DNA from: JAOUGY01 sp963825585 | Lineage (GTDB): Bacteria > Actinomycetota > Acidimicrobiia > Spongiisociales > ZC4RG35 | Assembly: GCA_963825585.1 (NCBI GenBank) | Contig: CAWGTX010000010.1 | Coordinates: forward strand, 496,001-560,000 | DNA: 64,000 bases | Direction: 5' to 3' | Shown: in pieces, positions 57,922-64,000 of the stretch | Layout: each line of letters begins with the position of its first letter | Numbering within the stretch: position 1 is the first letter of the stretch | Translations under genes and position numbers: made by a program | Notes under the pieces: generated by a model | What the model was told of the DNA's origin: nothing | The model's database searches: none | What the model saw: only the letters and a program-made list of their open reading frames with translations

Positions 57922-58695
57922 GTGGCCGGCGCGACCAACATTCTGTATCGGCTCTACGAGGAGCGGCTGACCGCCTCGCTCGACCGGTCGCGCTTCCCGC
58001 ACCATGTGGGCATCATCCTCGACGGACACCGGCGGTACGCCCGTTCCGAGGGTCTCCCCAGCTACACCGACAGCTACCGCGCGGGTATGGCCCGCTTTCA
58101 GGACTTCATCGGCTGGGCAGAGGAGTTGGGGATTCCGGCCATCACCGGGTGGGTGTTGTCCCGTGAGAACCTCGACCGCCCCGACGAGGAGCTGGGCCCC
58201 TACTTCGATGTGCTCATCGAGTTGTTCGGGCGGCTGCCTGAGGTGTGCGCACGTCACGACATGAAGCTGCGGTTCGTAGGCAGCCTCGACCTGTTGCCCG
58301 ACAACGTGGTGGCGGCGGCCAAGGCAGCGGAGGAGGCACGCCCCACCGGCTCACGTCGGCTGACCATCGCCATGGGCTATGGCGGTAGACAGGAGATCGT
58401 CGACGCCGTTCGCGACCTGGTGGCCAACCTCGCCCGCCAGGACATTTCAGCCGCCGACCTGGCCGCCCACATCGACGCCGAGGGGATCGGGCGGCATCTG
58501 TATTCCTCCGACCTCCCGGACCCGGACCTGCTGATCCGCACCAGCGGTGAATCGCGATTGTCGGGCTTCATGCTGTGGCAGTCCGCCTATTCCGAGTTCG
58601 CGTTCGTCGACGTGTTCTGGCCGGCATTCCGCCGGGTCGACTTCCTGCGAGCGCTGCGCGATTACACGCGTCGTGAGCGCCGGTTCGGCAAGTAG
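57922..58695 (+). CDS. uppS: Cis-prenyltransferase (undecaprenyl diphosphate synthase family)
   Basis: A 257-residue cis-prenyltransferase making polyprenyl diphosphate lipid carriers for cell-wall synthesis. The catalytic Asp lies in GIILDGHRRYAR (the more usual form is MDGNGRWA). Later motifs are VLSRENLDRPDEE, MGYGGRQEIVDAV, DLLIRTSGESRLSGFMLWQS and the end AYSEFAFVDVFWPAF. The DGHRR variant is also seen in some short-chain actinobacterial enzymes, so product length is uncertain. The start is GTG at 57922 after GGAGGG. Confidence 0.92.
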   Translation: MAGATNILYRLYEERLTASLDRSRFPHHVGIILDGHRRYARSEGLPSYTDSYRAGMARFQDFIGWAEELGIPAITGWVLSRENLDRPDEELGPYFDVLIELFGRLPEVCARHDMKLRFVGSLDLLPDNVVAAAKAAEEARPTGSRRLTIAMGYGGRQEIVDAVRDLVANLARQDISAADLAAHIDAEGIGRHLYSSDLPDPDLLIRTSGESRLSGFMLWQSAYSEFAFVDVFWPAFRRVDFLRALRDYTRRERRFGK

Positions 58696-58704
58696 AGAAC
58701 GGTG

Positions 58705-58830
58705 TAGCTAGGTGCGAGGAGCGAGGAGCGAGGAGCCAGACAGCGGAAGGCCCATGACCCGCACTACCTCGACGCATACTTCACCGTTGGCTGCTTCCGG
58801 CTCCTCGCTCCTCGCTCCTCGCTCCAGCTA
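58705..58830. repeat. Large inverted repeat of GCGAGGA units after uppS
   Basis: The left arm (58705-58737) contains GCGAGGA three times; the right arm (58799-58830) is its inverse with TCCTCGC three times. The outer ends TAGCTA/TAGCT also pair. The loop of 61 bases contains a smaller inverted pair GCGGAAG/CTTCCG. It could terminate uppS transcription or be a small mobile repeat. Confidence 0.8.
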
Positions 58831-58942
58831 GGGGCGAGAGGATCTCCGCTGCCCGATCCCCTACTCGCGCGACCCAAACGTGCAAACAGCCCTGTGCGGC
58901 GCTCGCCGGCCGCGAGACGATGCTCCTGTAGAGGAGGTCGAG

Positions 58943-59326
58943 GTGTCGAGACGAGCAGTACTGGTCCGTGATCCAGAGAGCACCCGCACGGACGATGCGC
59001 GCCGTGCCTTGCGGTTGGCGTGGGCTGCGGTGGCGTTCATCCCTGTGGCGTTCGTCGCGGCGATGGTGTTGGGAGACTGGTTGATCTCGGTTCAGGGATA
59101 CCAGTCGGGGACCACCGAGTCTCTCCCGCTGAAAGTGGTGGCCACGGCGGGGATCCCAGCGCTCCTGGTGCTCATTGCCCCAACGCTCCCGGCGCTCCTG
59201 TTCGGGAGGAAGGCGGAACACCTCGGCATGGTAGAGGGCCGGGTCCCCGCCATCATCGGTGGCGTGGTGGGCGTGGTGATGATCCTCTTGAACCTGGTGA
59301 GTGTGGTCGCGGGGGCGTTCGCCTGA
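58943..59326 (+). CDS. Small membrane protein, unknown function
   Basis: A 127-residue protein with a basic N-terminus and three hydrophobic segments: about residues 24-45 (LAWAAVAFIPVAFVAAMVLG), 62-84 (VVATAGIPALLVLIAPTLPALL) and 100-126 (IIGGVVGVVMILLNLVSVVAG). GTG at 58943 is preferred because GAGGAGG lies 5 nt upstream. No family was recognised. It converges on the histidine-phosphatase gene with a 7-bp gap. Confidence 0.7.
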   Translation: MSRRAVLVRDPESTRTDDARRALRLAWAAVAFIPVAFVAAMVLGDWLISVQGYQSGTTESLPLKVVATAGIPALLVLIAPTLPALLFGRKAEHLGMVEGRVPAIIGGVVGVVMILLNLVSVVAGAFA

Positions 59327-59333
59327 CCTGCGG

Positions 59334-60008
59334 CTACCGCGTGACCATGTCAGGGTCGAGGTGAGTGACGTCGCCGAAGCCCATCATCCCGAAGGCGGCC
59401 GCATGGGCGATGGGTCGGGTGGTGAGGGTGGCAACCGATGTGTGGGCCGAGTCGAAACGGTCCCACTCCCATGGGGTCGGGTCCACCCCGAGCAGATGGC
59501 CGATCGCGACGGCGTTGGTTCCACCGTGGGCCACCAGCACCACGGTCACATCGGGGCCTTCGGTCCACAGGCCGCTGTCGTCGTCGACCTTGCTGATCCC
59601 CACGTCGGCGAGGGCGGCCTCGAGCCCGGTGGTGACCCGCAGGTGGAAATCCCGGAACGACTCGGCCCCCGGCATGCCCTGCCACAGGTCGTCGATGGCA
59701 CGGCGGTTGATGTCGGCGAACATTTCCTCCAGCTCGTCGATCGGGCTTCCGTCCCACGCTTCCGCCGGCCCGATCTCCGCCATCCACGGATGAACCTCGG
59801 CTTCGATCCCGAGGTGTTGTTCGATCGGGATGGCCGTCTGCCGAGCACGCGTCAACGTCGACACCCAGAGGTGGTCGACGTGGCCCCACCGCCGATCCGC
59901 CAACCGCTCCGCCTGCGCCACGCCGAGCTCGGTGAGGACCGGGTCGTTGCTGACGAGGCCTCCCGGCGACCAGTCGGGTTGACCATGACGGACGAGGATG
60001 ATGCGCAT
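59334..60008 (-). CDS. Histidine phosphatase family protein
   Basis: A 224-residue phosphoglycerate-mutase-like phosphatase. The catalytic His is in IILVRHGQPDWSPGG at the N-terminus, and VLVAHGGTNAVAIGHLLG supplies the second His. VSTLTRARQTAIPIE is the usual Arg-containing segment. Substrate unknown. ATG at 60008 is chosen, with the TAGGTT hexamer 7 nt upstream. Family A repeats occupy the region beyond its start. Confidence 0.92.
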   Translation of the reverse strand: MRIILVRHGQPDWSPGGLVSNDPVLTELGVAQAERLADRRWGHVDHLWVSTLTRARQTAIPIEQHLGIEAEVHPWMAEIGPAEAWDGSPIDELEEMFADINRRAIDDLWQGMPGAESFRDFHLRVTTGLEAALADVGISKVDDDSGLWTEGPDVTVVLVAHGGTNAVAIGHLLGVDPTPWEWDRFDSAHTSVATLTTRPIAHAAAFGMMGFGDVTHLDPDMVTR

Positions 60009-60015
60009 TGCCCGC

Positions 60016-60021
60016 AACCTA
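60016..60021 (-). promoter_or_regulatory. -10 hexamer of a probable leaderless transcript (histidine phosphatase gene)
   Basis: On the minus strand TAGGTT ends 7 nt before the ATG at 60008. Confidence 0.5.
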
Positions 60022-60076
60022 CCCCGTCGATCGAGAGATGCATGGTCGACGTCTCGGTACAGTCGGCCGGCCGGTG

Positions 60077-60603
60077 ACTCCCAGGGGGGACGACCCCCCT
60101 TCGACCCCCCGCCGTGATGCCCAGGGGGGACGACCCCCCTTCGACCCCCCGCCGGTGCTGGTGAGCGCTGGTCGCGTGCTTGGCCGGGGGTGTGGACGGT
60201 TCGCGTGTTCTGCTGCCAGGTTCTGGGCGTTCTGCGTTCTGCGTTCGGCTTGATGCCCAGGGGGGGCGACCCCCCTTCGACCCCCCGCCGTGATGCCCAG
60301 GGGGGGCGACCCCCCTTCGACCCCCCGCCGGTGCTGGTGGTGCGCTCTTCGCGTGCTTGGCCGGGGGTGTGGAGGTTCTCGCGTCGGCCGTTGCCACGTT
60401 CCGGGCGTTCTGCGTTCTGCGTTTGATGCCCAGGGGGGACGACCCCCCTTCGACCCCCCGCCGGTACTTGTGAAGACAGATCGCGTGTTTGGCCGGGGGT
60501 GCTGAAACGGTCGCGTGTTCTGCTGCCAGGTTCTGGGCGTTCTGCGTTCTGCGTTCGCGTTCTGCGTTCTGCGTTCTGCGTGGCCGCTCTGCGTTCTGCG
60601 TCC
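60077..60603 (+). repeat. Family A repeat array 2
   Basis: Five copies of the 41-bp unit or close variants, in pairs at 60077-60156 and 60252-60331 and singly at 60425-60465. Some have GGGGGGGCGACC or lack one G near the end. Each is followed by a spacer with TCGCGTG(C/T)TTGGCCGGGGGTG and tracts of GTTCTGC. It fills the whole 640-bp gap between the phosphatase and pyrE. Confidence 0.93.
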
Positions 60604-60649
60604 GTGCCGCCTTCCCGTGCTCCCCGGTTTCTGCCATCCTCCCACCCCG

Positions 60650-61201
60650 ATGACTCCTGAAACCGCACGACTGGTCGAACACCTGAAGGCGCATGCGGTC
60701 CGCACCGACGGCGGCCCCTACACACTTCGCTCGGGCGAGGTCTCGTCGTGGTACATCGACGCCCGTCAGACCACGTTCGACGGCGAGGGGGCGATGGCGG
60801 TGGGTGCGGCGATGCTGCAGCTCATCGAGGCGGACGTGGTGGCGGTGGGTGGCATGACGATCGGTGCCGACCCGATTGCGGTGGCGATCGCCATCGGCGC
60901 TGCTTCGGCGGGTCGCCCTCTCCGGGCATTCTCGATCCGCAAGGAGTCCAAGGGCCACGGCCTGGGAGGTCGACTGGTCGGCCCGGTTTCGTCGGGTGAC
61001 CGGGTGGTGATGCTCGAGGACACCACCACCACCGGAGGTGCCCTGCTCGAAGCTCTCGAGGTCGCAGAGGCCGAGGGCCTGATCATCGCCCAGGTAATCT
61101 CGATGGTCGACCGCAGCTCCGGCCGGGTGGCGGCGCTGGTCGAGGAGCGCGGTCTCACATATCGTGCGCTGGTGACGCCACAGATGCTGGGGGTGGAGTG
61201 A
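60650..61201 (+). CDS. pyrE: Orotate phosphoribosyltransferase
   Basis: A 183-residue enzyme of pyrimidine synthesis converting orotate to OMP with PRPP. It has the substrate loop YTLRSGEVSSWYIDARQTT, GGMTIGADPIAVAIA, the flexible RKESKGHGLGG loop and the PRPP-binding motif VMLEDTTTTGGALLEAL. The start is ATG at 60650. Its promoter must lie within or beside family A repeat DNA. The next gene starts on its stop codon. Confidence 0.94.
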   Translation: MTPETARLVEHLKAHAVRTDGGPYTLRSGEVSSWYIDARQTTFDGEGAMAVGAAMLQLIEADVVAVGGMTIGADPIAVAIAIGAASAGRPLRAFSIRKESKGHGLGGRLVGPVSSGDRVVMLEDTTTTGGALLEALEVAEAEGLIIAQVISMVDRSSGRVAALVEERGLTYRALVTPQMLGVE

Positions 61202-61809
61202 TGGAGCCTTTCGTGGTGCGACGGTCCGCCTGGAGGATGTGGGGTGTTTCGCTGCTGGGTGTGCCGATGGTGGTCGTCGGTCTCGATCTGCTGACCCAGC
61301 GCAGACTCACCACGATTCTGCGCGACCTGGTGTTCCGTCCGGAGGACACTCAGCTTCCCGAGCCGCGGGAAACGGTGTGGGCGATCGCTCTCGTCGTCGT
61401 GGGCATCGCCGTGGTCGCCTGGGGTCTGAAGGAGTTGCTGGCCCCCACCAAGATGGTGGTGGCCGACGTCGCTGGGCTCTCGCTGAAAGTCACAGGCCCC
61501 TTCTCCCGGCCTTTCACCCTGGCGTGGGATCAGATCGAAGACATCGGCAGTGCCACCGTCGACGACGATGGCGACCACCTCCCGGTGGTGTGGATCCGCA
61601 CCACCGAGCCGGGTGTGCTCCCGGCTGACGGGTGGGGGGCACGACCCATGGACGACCGCACGATTGCCGTGATGACCGCCGACTGGGAGATCTCGCACGT
61701 TGCTACGGCCGATGGGATCAGCGCCTGGGTGCTCGCCGCCCGCGCGGTCGCCCCGCCGGTCGACGAGGCCGTGTTCGACCCGGGCATCCTGCCCGATGAT
61801 CCGACGTGA
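61201..61809 (+). CDS. Membrane protein with PH-like domain, unknown function
   Basis: A 202-residue protein with two N-terminal hydrophobic segments (about residues 13-31 and 60-80), then a soluble part whose strands KMVVADVAGLSLKVTGPFSR and FTLAWDQIEDIGSA have the pattern of bacterial PH-like (YdbT/DUF2244-like) domains. It starts at ATG 61201 on the last base of pyrE and overlaps nfo by four bases, so it is part of a pyrE operon. Function unknown. Confidence 0.75.
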   Translation: MEPFVVRRSAWRMWGVSLLGVPMVVVGLDLLTQRRLTTILRDLVFRPEDTQLPEPRETVWAIALVVVGIAVVAWGLKELLAPTKMVVADVAGLSLKVTGPFSRPFTLAWDQIEDIGSATVDDDGDHLPVVWIRTTEPGVLPADGWGARPMDDRTIAVMTADWEISHVATADGISAWVLAARAVAPPVDEAVFDPGILPDDPT

Positions 61810-62570
61810 TCGCCCTCGGCGCCCACACCCCGGCGGCGGATCCCATCGCCGAAGCGGTGGAACGGGGAGCCGATGTGGTGCAGGTCTTCCTGTCGAATCC
61901 GCAATCGTGGAAGAAGCCCGCAGAGCGGGCCGATGCAGCCGTGTTGCGCTCGTCGCCGGTTCCGATCTACGTGCACGCCCCGTACCTCATCAACCCGGTG
62001 GCCGACAACAACCGGGTCCGCATTCCCAGCCGCAAGATCCTGCAGGAGACCTGTGACGCCGCCGTCGACGTCGGCGCGGCCGGTGTCGTGGTGCATGGCG
62101 GTCACGTCACCGGTGACGGCCCCATGGACGAGGCGTTCCCGCGCTGGCGAAAGGCGCTCGTCCAACTCGACACCACCGTCCCGGTTCTGATCGAGAACAC
62201 CGCCGGTGGCGACAACGCCGTCGTCCGCAGGGTGGAGACGATCGCCCGGTTGTGGGACGAGATCGGCGACCTCGGAGTCGGGTTCGTGCTCGACACCTGT
62301 CACGCCTGGGCAGGCGGAGAGCCCCTCGTCGAAATCGTGGAGCGCATCAAACAGGCCATCGGCCGGATCGATCTGATCCACTGCAACGACTCCCGTGACC
62401 CTTTCGACTCCCGTCGCGACCGTCACGCCAACCTGGGCCAGGGTGAGATCCCCGGCGAACAGATCGTCGAGGTCGTCCGTACCGCCAACGCCCCCGTCGT
62501 GATCGAAACCCCCGGCGACGTCGAAGAACACCGCGCCGATCTCGAGTGGCTTCGTTCCGCACTCGTCTAG
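61806..62570 (+). CDS. nfo: Deoxyribonuclease IV (AP endonuclease, Nfo family)
   Basis: A 254-residue TIM-barrel endonuclease that cuts DNA at abasic sites. Metal-binding and barrel motifs are VQVFLSNPQSWKKP, IYVHAPYLINPVADN, VVHGGHVTG, LIENTAGGDNAV, FVLDTCHAWAGGE, IHCNDSRDPFDSRRDRHANL and VIETPG. It is shorter than E. coli Nfo (about 285) but all ligand positions are visible. The start is GTG at 61806, overlapping the upstream gene. Confidence 0.93.
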   Translation: MIALGAHTPAADPIAEAVERGADVVQVFLSNPQSWKKPAERADAAVLRSSPVPIYVHAPYLINPVADNNRVRIPSRKILQETCDAAVDVGAAGVVVHGGHVTGDGPMDEAFPRWRKALVQLDTTVPVLIENTAGGDNAVVRRVETIARLWDEIGDLGVGFVLDTCHAWAGGEPLVEIVERIKQAIGRIDLIHCNDSRDPFDSRRDRHANLGQGEIPGEQIVEVVRTANAPVVIETPGDVEEHRADLEWLRSALV

Positions 62571-62668
62571 AGCGGCGGTCGGTCCTCTCAGTAGCCAGTA
62601 GCCAGCAGCCAGCAGCTGGTGCTGTTCTGACTTGTGAAACCCGCTCCGAGTCCCTTACATCCCTCCTC

Positions 62669-63049
62669 ATGAACATTCTCGTCGAAGCCCACTCCGGAAT
62701 CCGTTGGCTCGTGCTGTTGGCTCTGCTCGCCTCGATCGTGATGGCCGTCCGCAACCTCAAGGGCTCGTGGGGTGAAGGGTCGGACAAGGTGTTCAAGATC
62801 ACGGCGATCCTGTTCGACATCCAAGTGACGCTCGGGTTCGTCACGTACGTCGTCGCCAAGACCTGGGAGTCCGACGACAACTTCATCGCCCGGGTTCACC
62901 CGCTGGTCATGCTGATCGCGCTCGGGGTGTTGCACATGTCCCTCGGCAAGGCACGCAAGCAGGCGTCCACCGGTTCGTACCGGACTCTGCTGATCGGTAC
63001 GGTCCTATCGCTCGCCCTGGTGTTGGCGGGCATTCCCTGGGCGGCGTGA
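62669..63049 (+). CDS. Small four-helix membrane protein
   Basis: A 126-residue protein with four hydrophobic segments (about residues 10-26, 44-62, 75-92 and 104-123). Histidines lie at the borders of the first and third (EAHSGIRWLVLL and ARVHPLVMLIAL), a spacing that could hold heme as in small cytochrome b-like proteins. This is only a guess. The start is ATG at 62669; no clear ribosome site is visible. It ends 11 bases before the EamA gene. Confidence 0.75.
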   Translation: MNILVEAHSGIRWLVLLALLASIVMAVRNLKGSWGEGSDKVFKITAILFDIQVTLGFVTYVVAKTWESDDNFIARVHPLVMLIALGVLHMSLGKARKQASTGSYRTLLIGTVLSLALVLAGIPWAA

Positions 63050-63059
63050 CCACACGCCA

Positions 63060-64000
63060 GTGCTGAGGTCCCGGGGACCACTTCTCATCCTGGTGGCTTC
63101 GGCGCTGTTCGGCACCACCGGTACCTCCCAGGAATTGGGCCCGGCCGACACCGACCCAGTGGCCGTGGGCCTGGCCCGGCTGATGCTGGGCGGGTTCGGT
63201 CTGGTCGTGGTCGCAGCCGTGCTCGGCCGTCTCGGACCCCTCCGCCAGGCGTCCCGCTCCGCTGCGCTGATCGGTGGCGTCTCGGTGCTCTGCTATCAGC
63301 TGGCGTTCTTCGCAGGGGTCCGTCAGTCGGGTGTGGCCCTGGGAACGGTCGTCACCATCGGCAGCGGCCCGGTGCTGGCCGGCCTCATCGCCTGGCTCGT
63401 CCTCGGCGAACGACCCCAGCGACGGTGGTGGGTGTCGACGACGGTTGCCATCGTCGGCATCACCCTCATCGCCGGCCCGTCCGGTTCGGCGCCGGTGGCG
63501 GGCATCTTCCTGAACCTGGCCGCCGGACTGTCGTACGCGGTCTTCGCGACCACGTCGAAGAGGTTGCTCGAGACTCTGCCGGCGATCGGGACCATGGCCG
63601 TGACCTTCGGGCTGGGCGCCGCCATGGCCGCCCCGATGCTGGTGGTGGTGGACCGCACCGGTCTGGCCTCGGGCCCAGGTGTGGCTCTCGTGCTGTGGCT
63701 GGGTCTGGCCGCCACCACCGCCGCCTACATCTTCTACGGCTACGGATTGCGGACCACCCCGGTGGGTTCGGCCGCCACCCTCACCCTGTTCGAGCCGGTG
63801 GTGGCGACGATCCTCGGCGTGCTGGTCCTCTCCGAGCGACCGAGTCCCATCGGTTGGATGGGCGTGGTGTTGGTGGGCGTCGCCCTGATGGCGTTGATCC
63901 CGCGGGGGGACGACTATTCCCAGGGGGGACGACCCCCCTTCGACCCCCCGCCGGTACTGAGCAGGACCGATCGCGTGCTTGGCCGGGGGTGCAGATCCCA
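63060..64000 (+). CDS. EamA/DMT family transporter (runs off window, tail in repeat)
   Basis: At least 313 residues of a drug/metabolite-type transporter with about ten hydrophobic segments in two EamA repeats (LILVASALFGTTGTSQELGP at the start of the first, IFLNLAAGLSYAVFATTSKR at the start of the second). The second repeat ends AATLTLFEPVVATILGVLVL and MGVVLVGVALMALIP. After PRGDD the reading continues without a stop through a family A repeat (SQGGRPPFDPPPV) to the window end. The original stop was probably lost by repeat insertion. The start is GTG at 63060; substrate unknown. Confidence 0.85.
   Translation, partial: MLRSRGPLLILVASALFGTTGTSQELGPADTDPVAVGLARLMLGGFGLVVVAAVLGRLGPLRQASRSAALIGGVSVLCYQLAFFAGVRQSGVALGTVVTIGSGPVLAGLIAWLVLGERPQRRWWVSTTVAIVGITLIAGPSGSAPVAGIFLNLAAGLSYAVFATTSKRLLETLPAIGTMAVTFGLGAAMAAPMLVVVDRTGLASGPGVALVLWLGLAATTAAYIFYGYGLRTTPVGSAATLTLFEPVVATILGVLVLSERPSPIGWMGVVLVGVALMALIPRGDDYSQGGRPPFDPPPVLSRTDRVLGRGCRS
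63919..64000 (+). repeat. Family A repeat copy 3 (continues beyond window)
   Basis: One 41-bp type unit from CCCAGGGGGGACGACCCCCC at 63919 to about 63956, followed by the usual spacer with GCGTGCTTGGCCGGGGGTG. It is the same orientation as the other arrays and lies inside the EamA reading frame. Confidence 0.9.

Overview
The window reads as the replication-origin region of a high-GC actinobacterium, probably of class Acidimicrobiia; this is inferred from gene order and sequence style, since no rRNA gene is present. The support is a dnaA-dnaN-recF-dciA-gyrB run on the minus strand, a divergent rpmH-rnpA-yidD-yidC-jag-rsmG-parA-parB run, and an Mycobacterium-like block (cwlM, trxA, trxB, anti-sigma factor, ECF sigma factor, MurJ-tail pseudokinase, tRNA nucleotidyltransferase).

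Layout. 1-9.0 kb: the origin with two DnaA-box clusters, replication genes leftward, ribosomal/RNase P/membrane-insertion genes rightward. 9.1-11.9 kb: a stand-alone LAGLIDADG protein, paired parS-like sites, rsmG and parAB. 11.9-19.1 kb: the envelope/redox/sigma block on the minus strand, then a DegV protein and a double-GNAT protein. 19.1-23.4 kb: an HDAC-like deacetylase, an unknown protein, a PilT-like ATPase with an altered Walker A motif, and cca. 23.42-24.85 kb: a 1.43-kb island with about 50-bp inverted repeats, flanked by ACGC on both sides, holding a broken peptidase E gene and a broken ECF sigma gene. 24.9-43.7 kb: arginine genes argCJBD and argRGH. They are separated by about 11 kb (DUF2855 protein, frameshifted MBL-fold gene, secreted protein, ppdK, two tandem membrane-anchored repeat proteins, DUF5661 protein), and argF is absent. 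43.8-64 kb: a sensor kinase, membrane proteins, a dehalogenase-like hydrolase, a nuclease-fold protein, an M24 peptidase, a giant DivIVA-type coiled coil, uppS, pyrE, an AP endonuclease and an EamA transporter.

The genes act together as four modules. Origin firing and segregation involve DnaA, DnaN, ParA, ParB and parS. Envelope synthesis and its control involve YidC, a CwlM-like protein, the pseudokinase, UppS and the DivIVA-type scaffold. Arginine biosynthesis is probably controlled by ArgR through two near-identical operators that cover the -10 boxes of argC and argR. The trx pair sits beside a sigma/anti-sigma pair.

Three kinds of structure are not explained by genes. At least eleven genes carry a TANNNT hexamer exactly 6-7 nt before the start codon, the layout of leaderless transcripts. 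Two families of GC-rich interspersed repeats fill intergenic gaps at 50.6, 54.8, 57.6, 60.1 and 63.9 kb and appear to have overwritten the 3' ends of two genes. The TIR island between cca and argC looks like an undescribed non-autonomous element.
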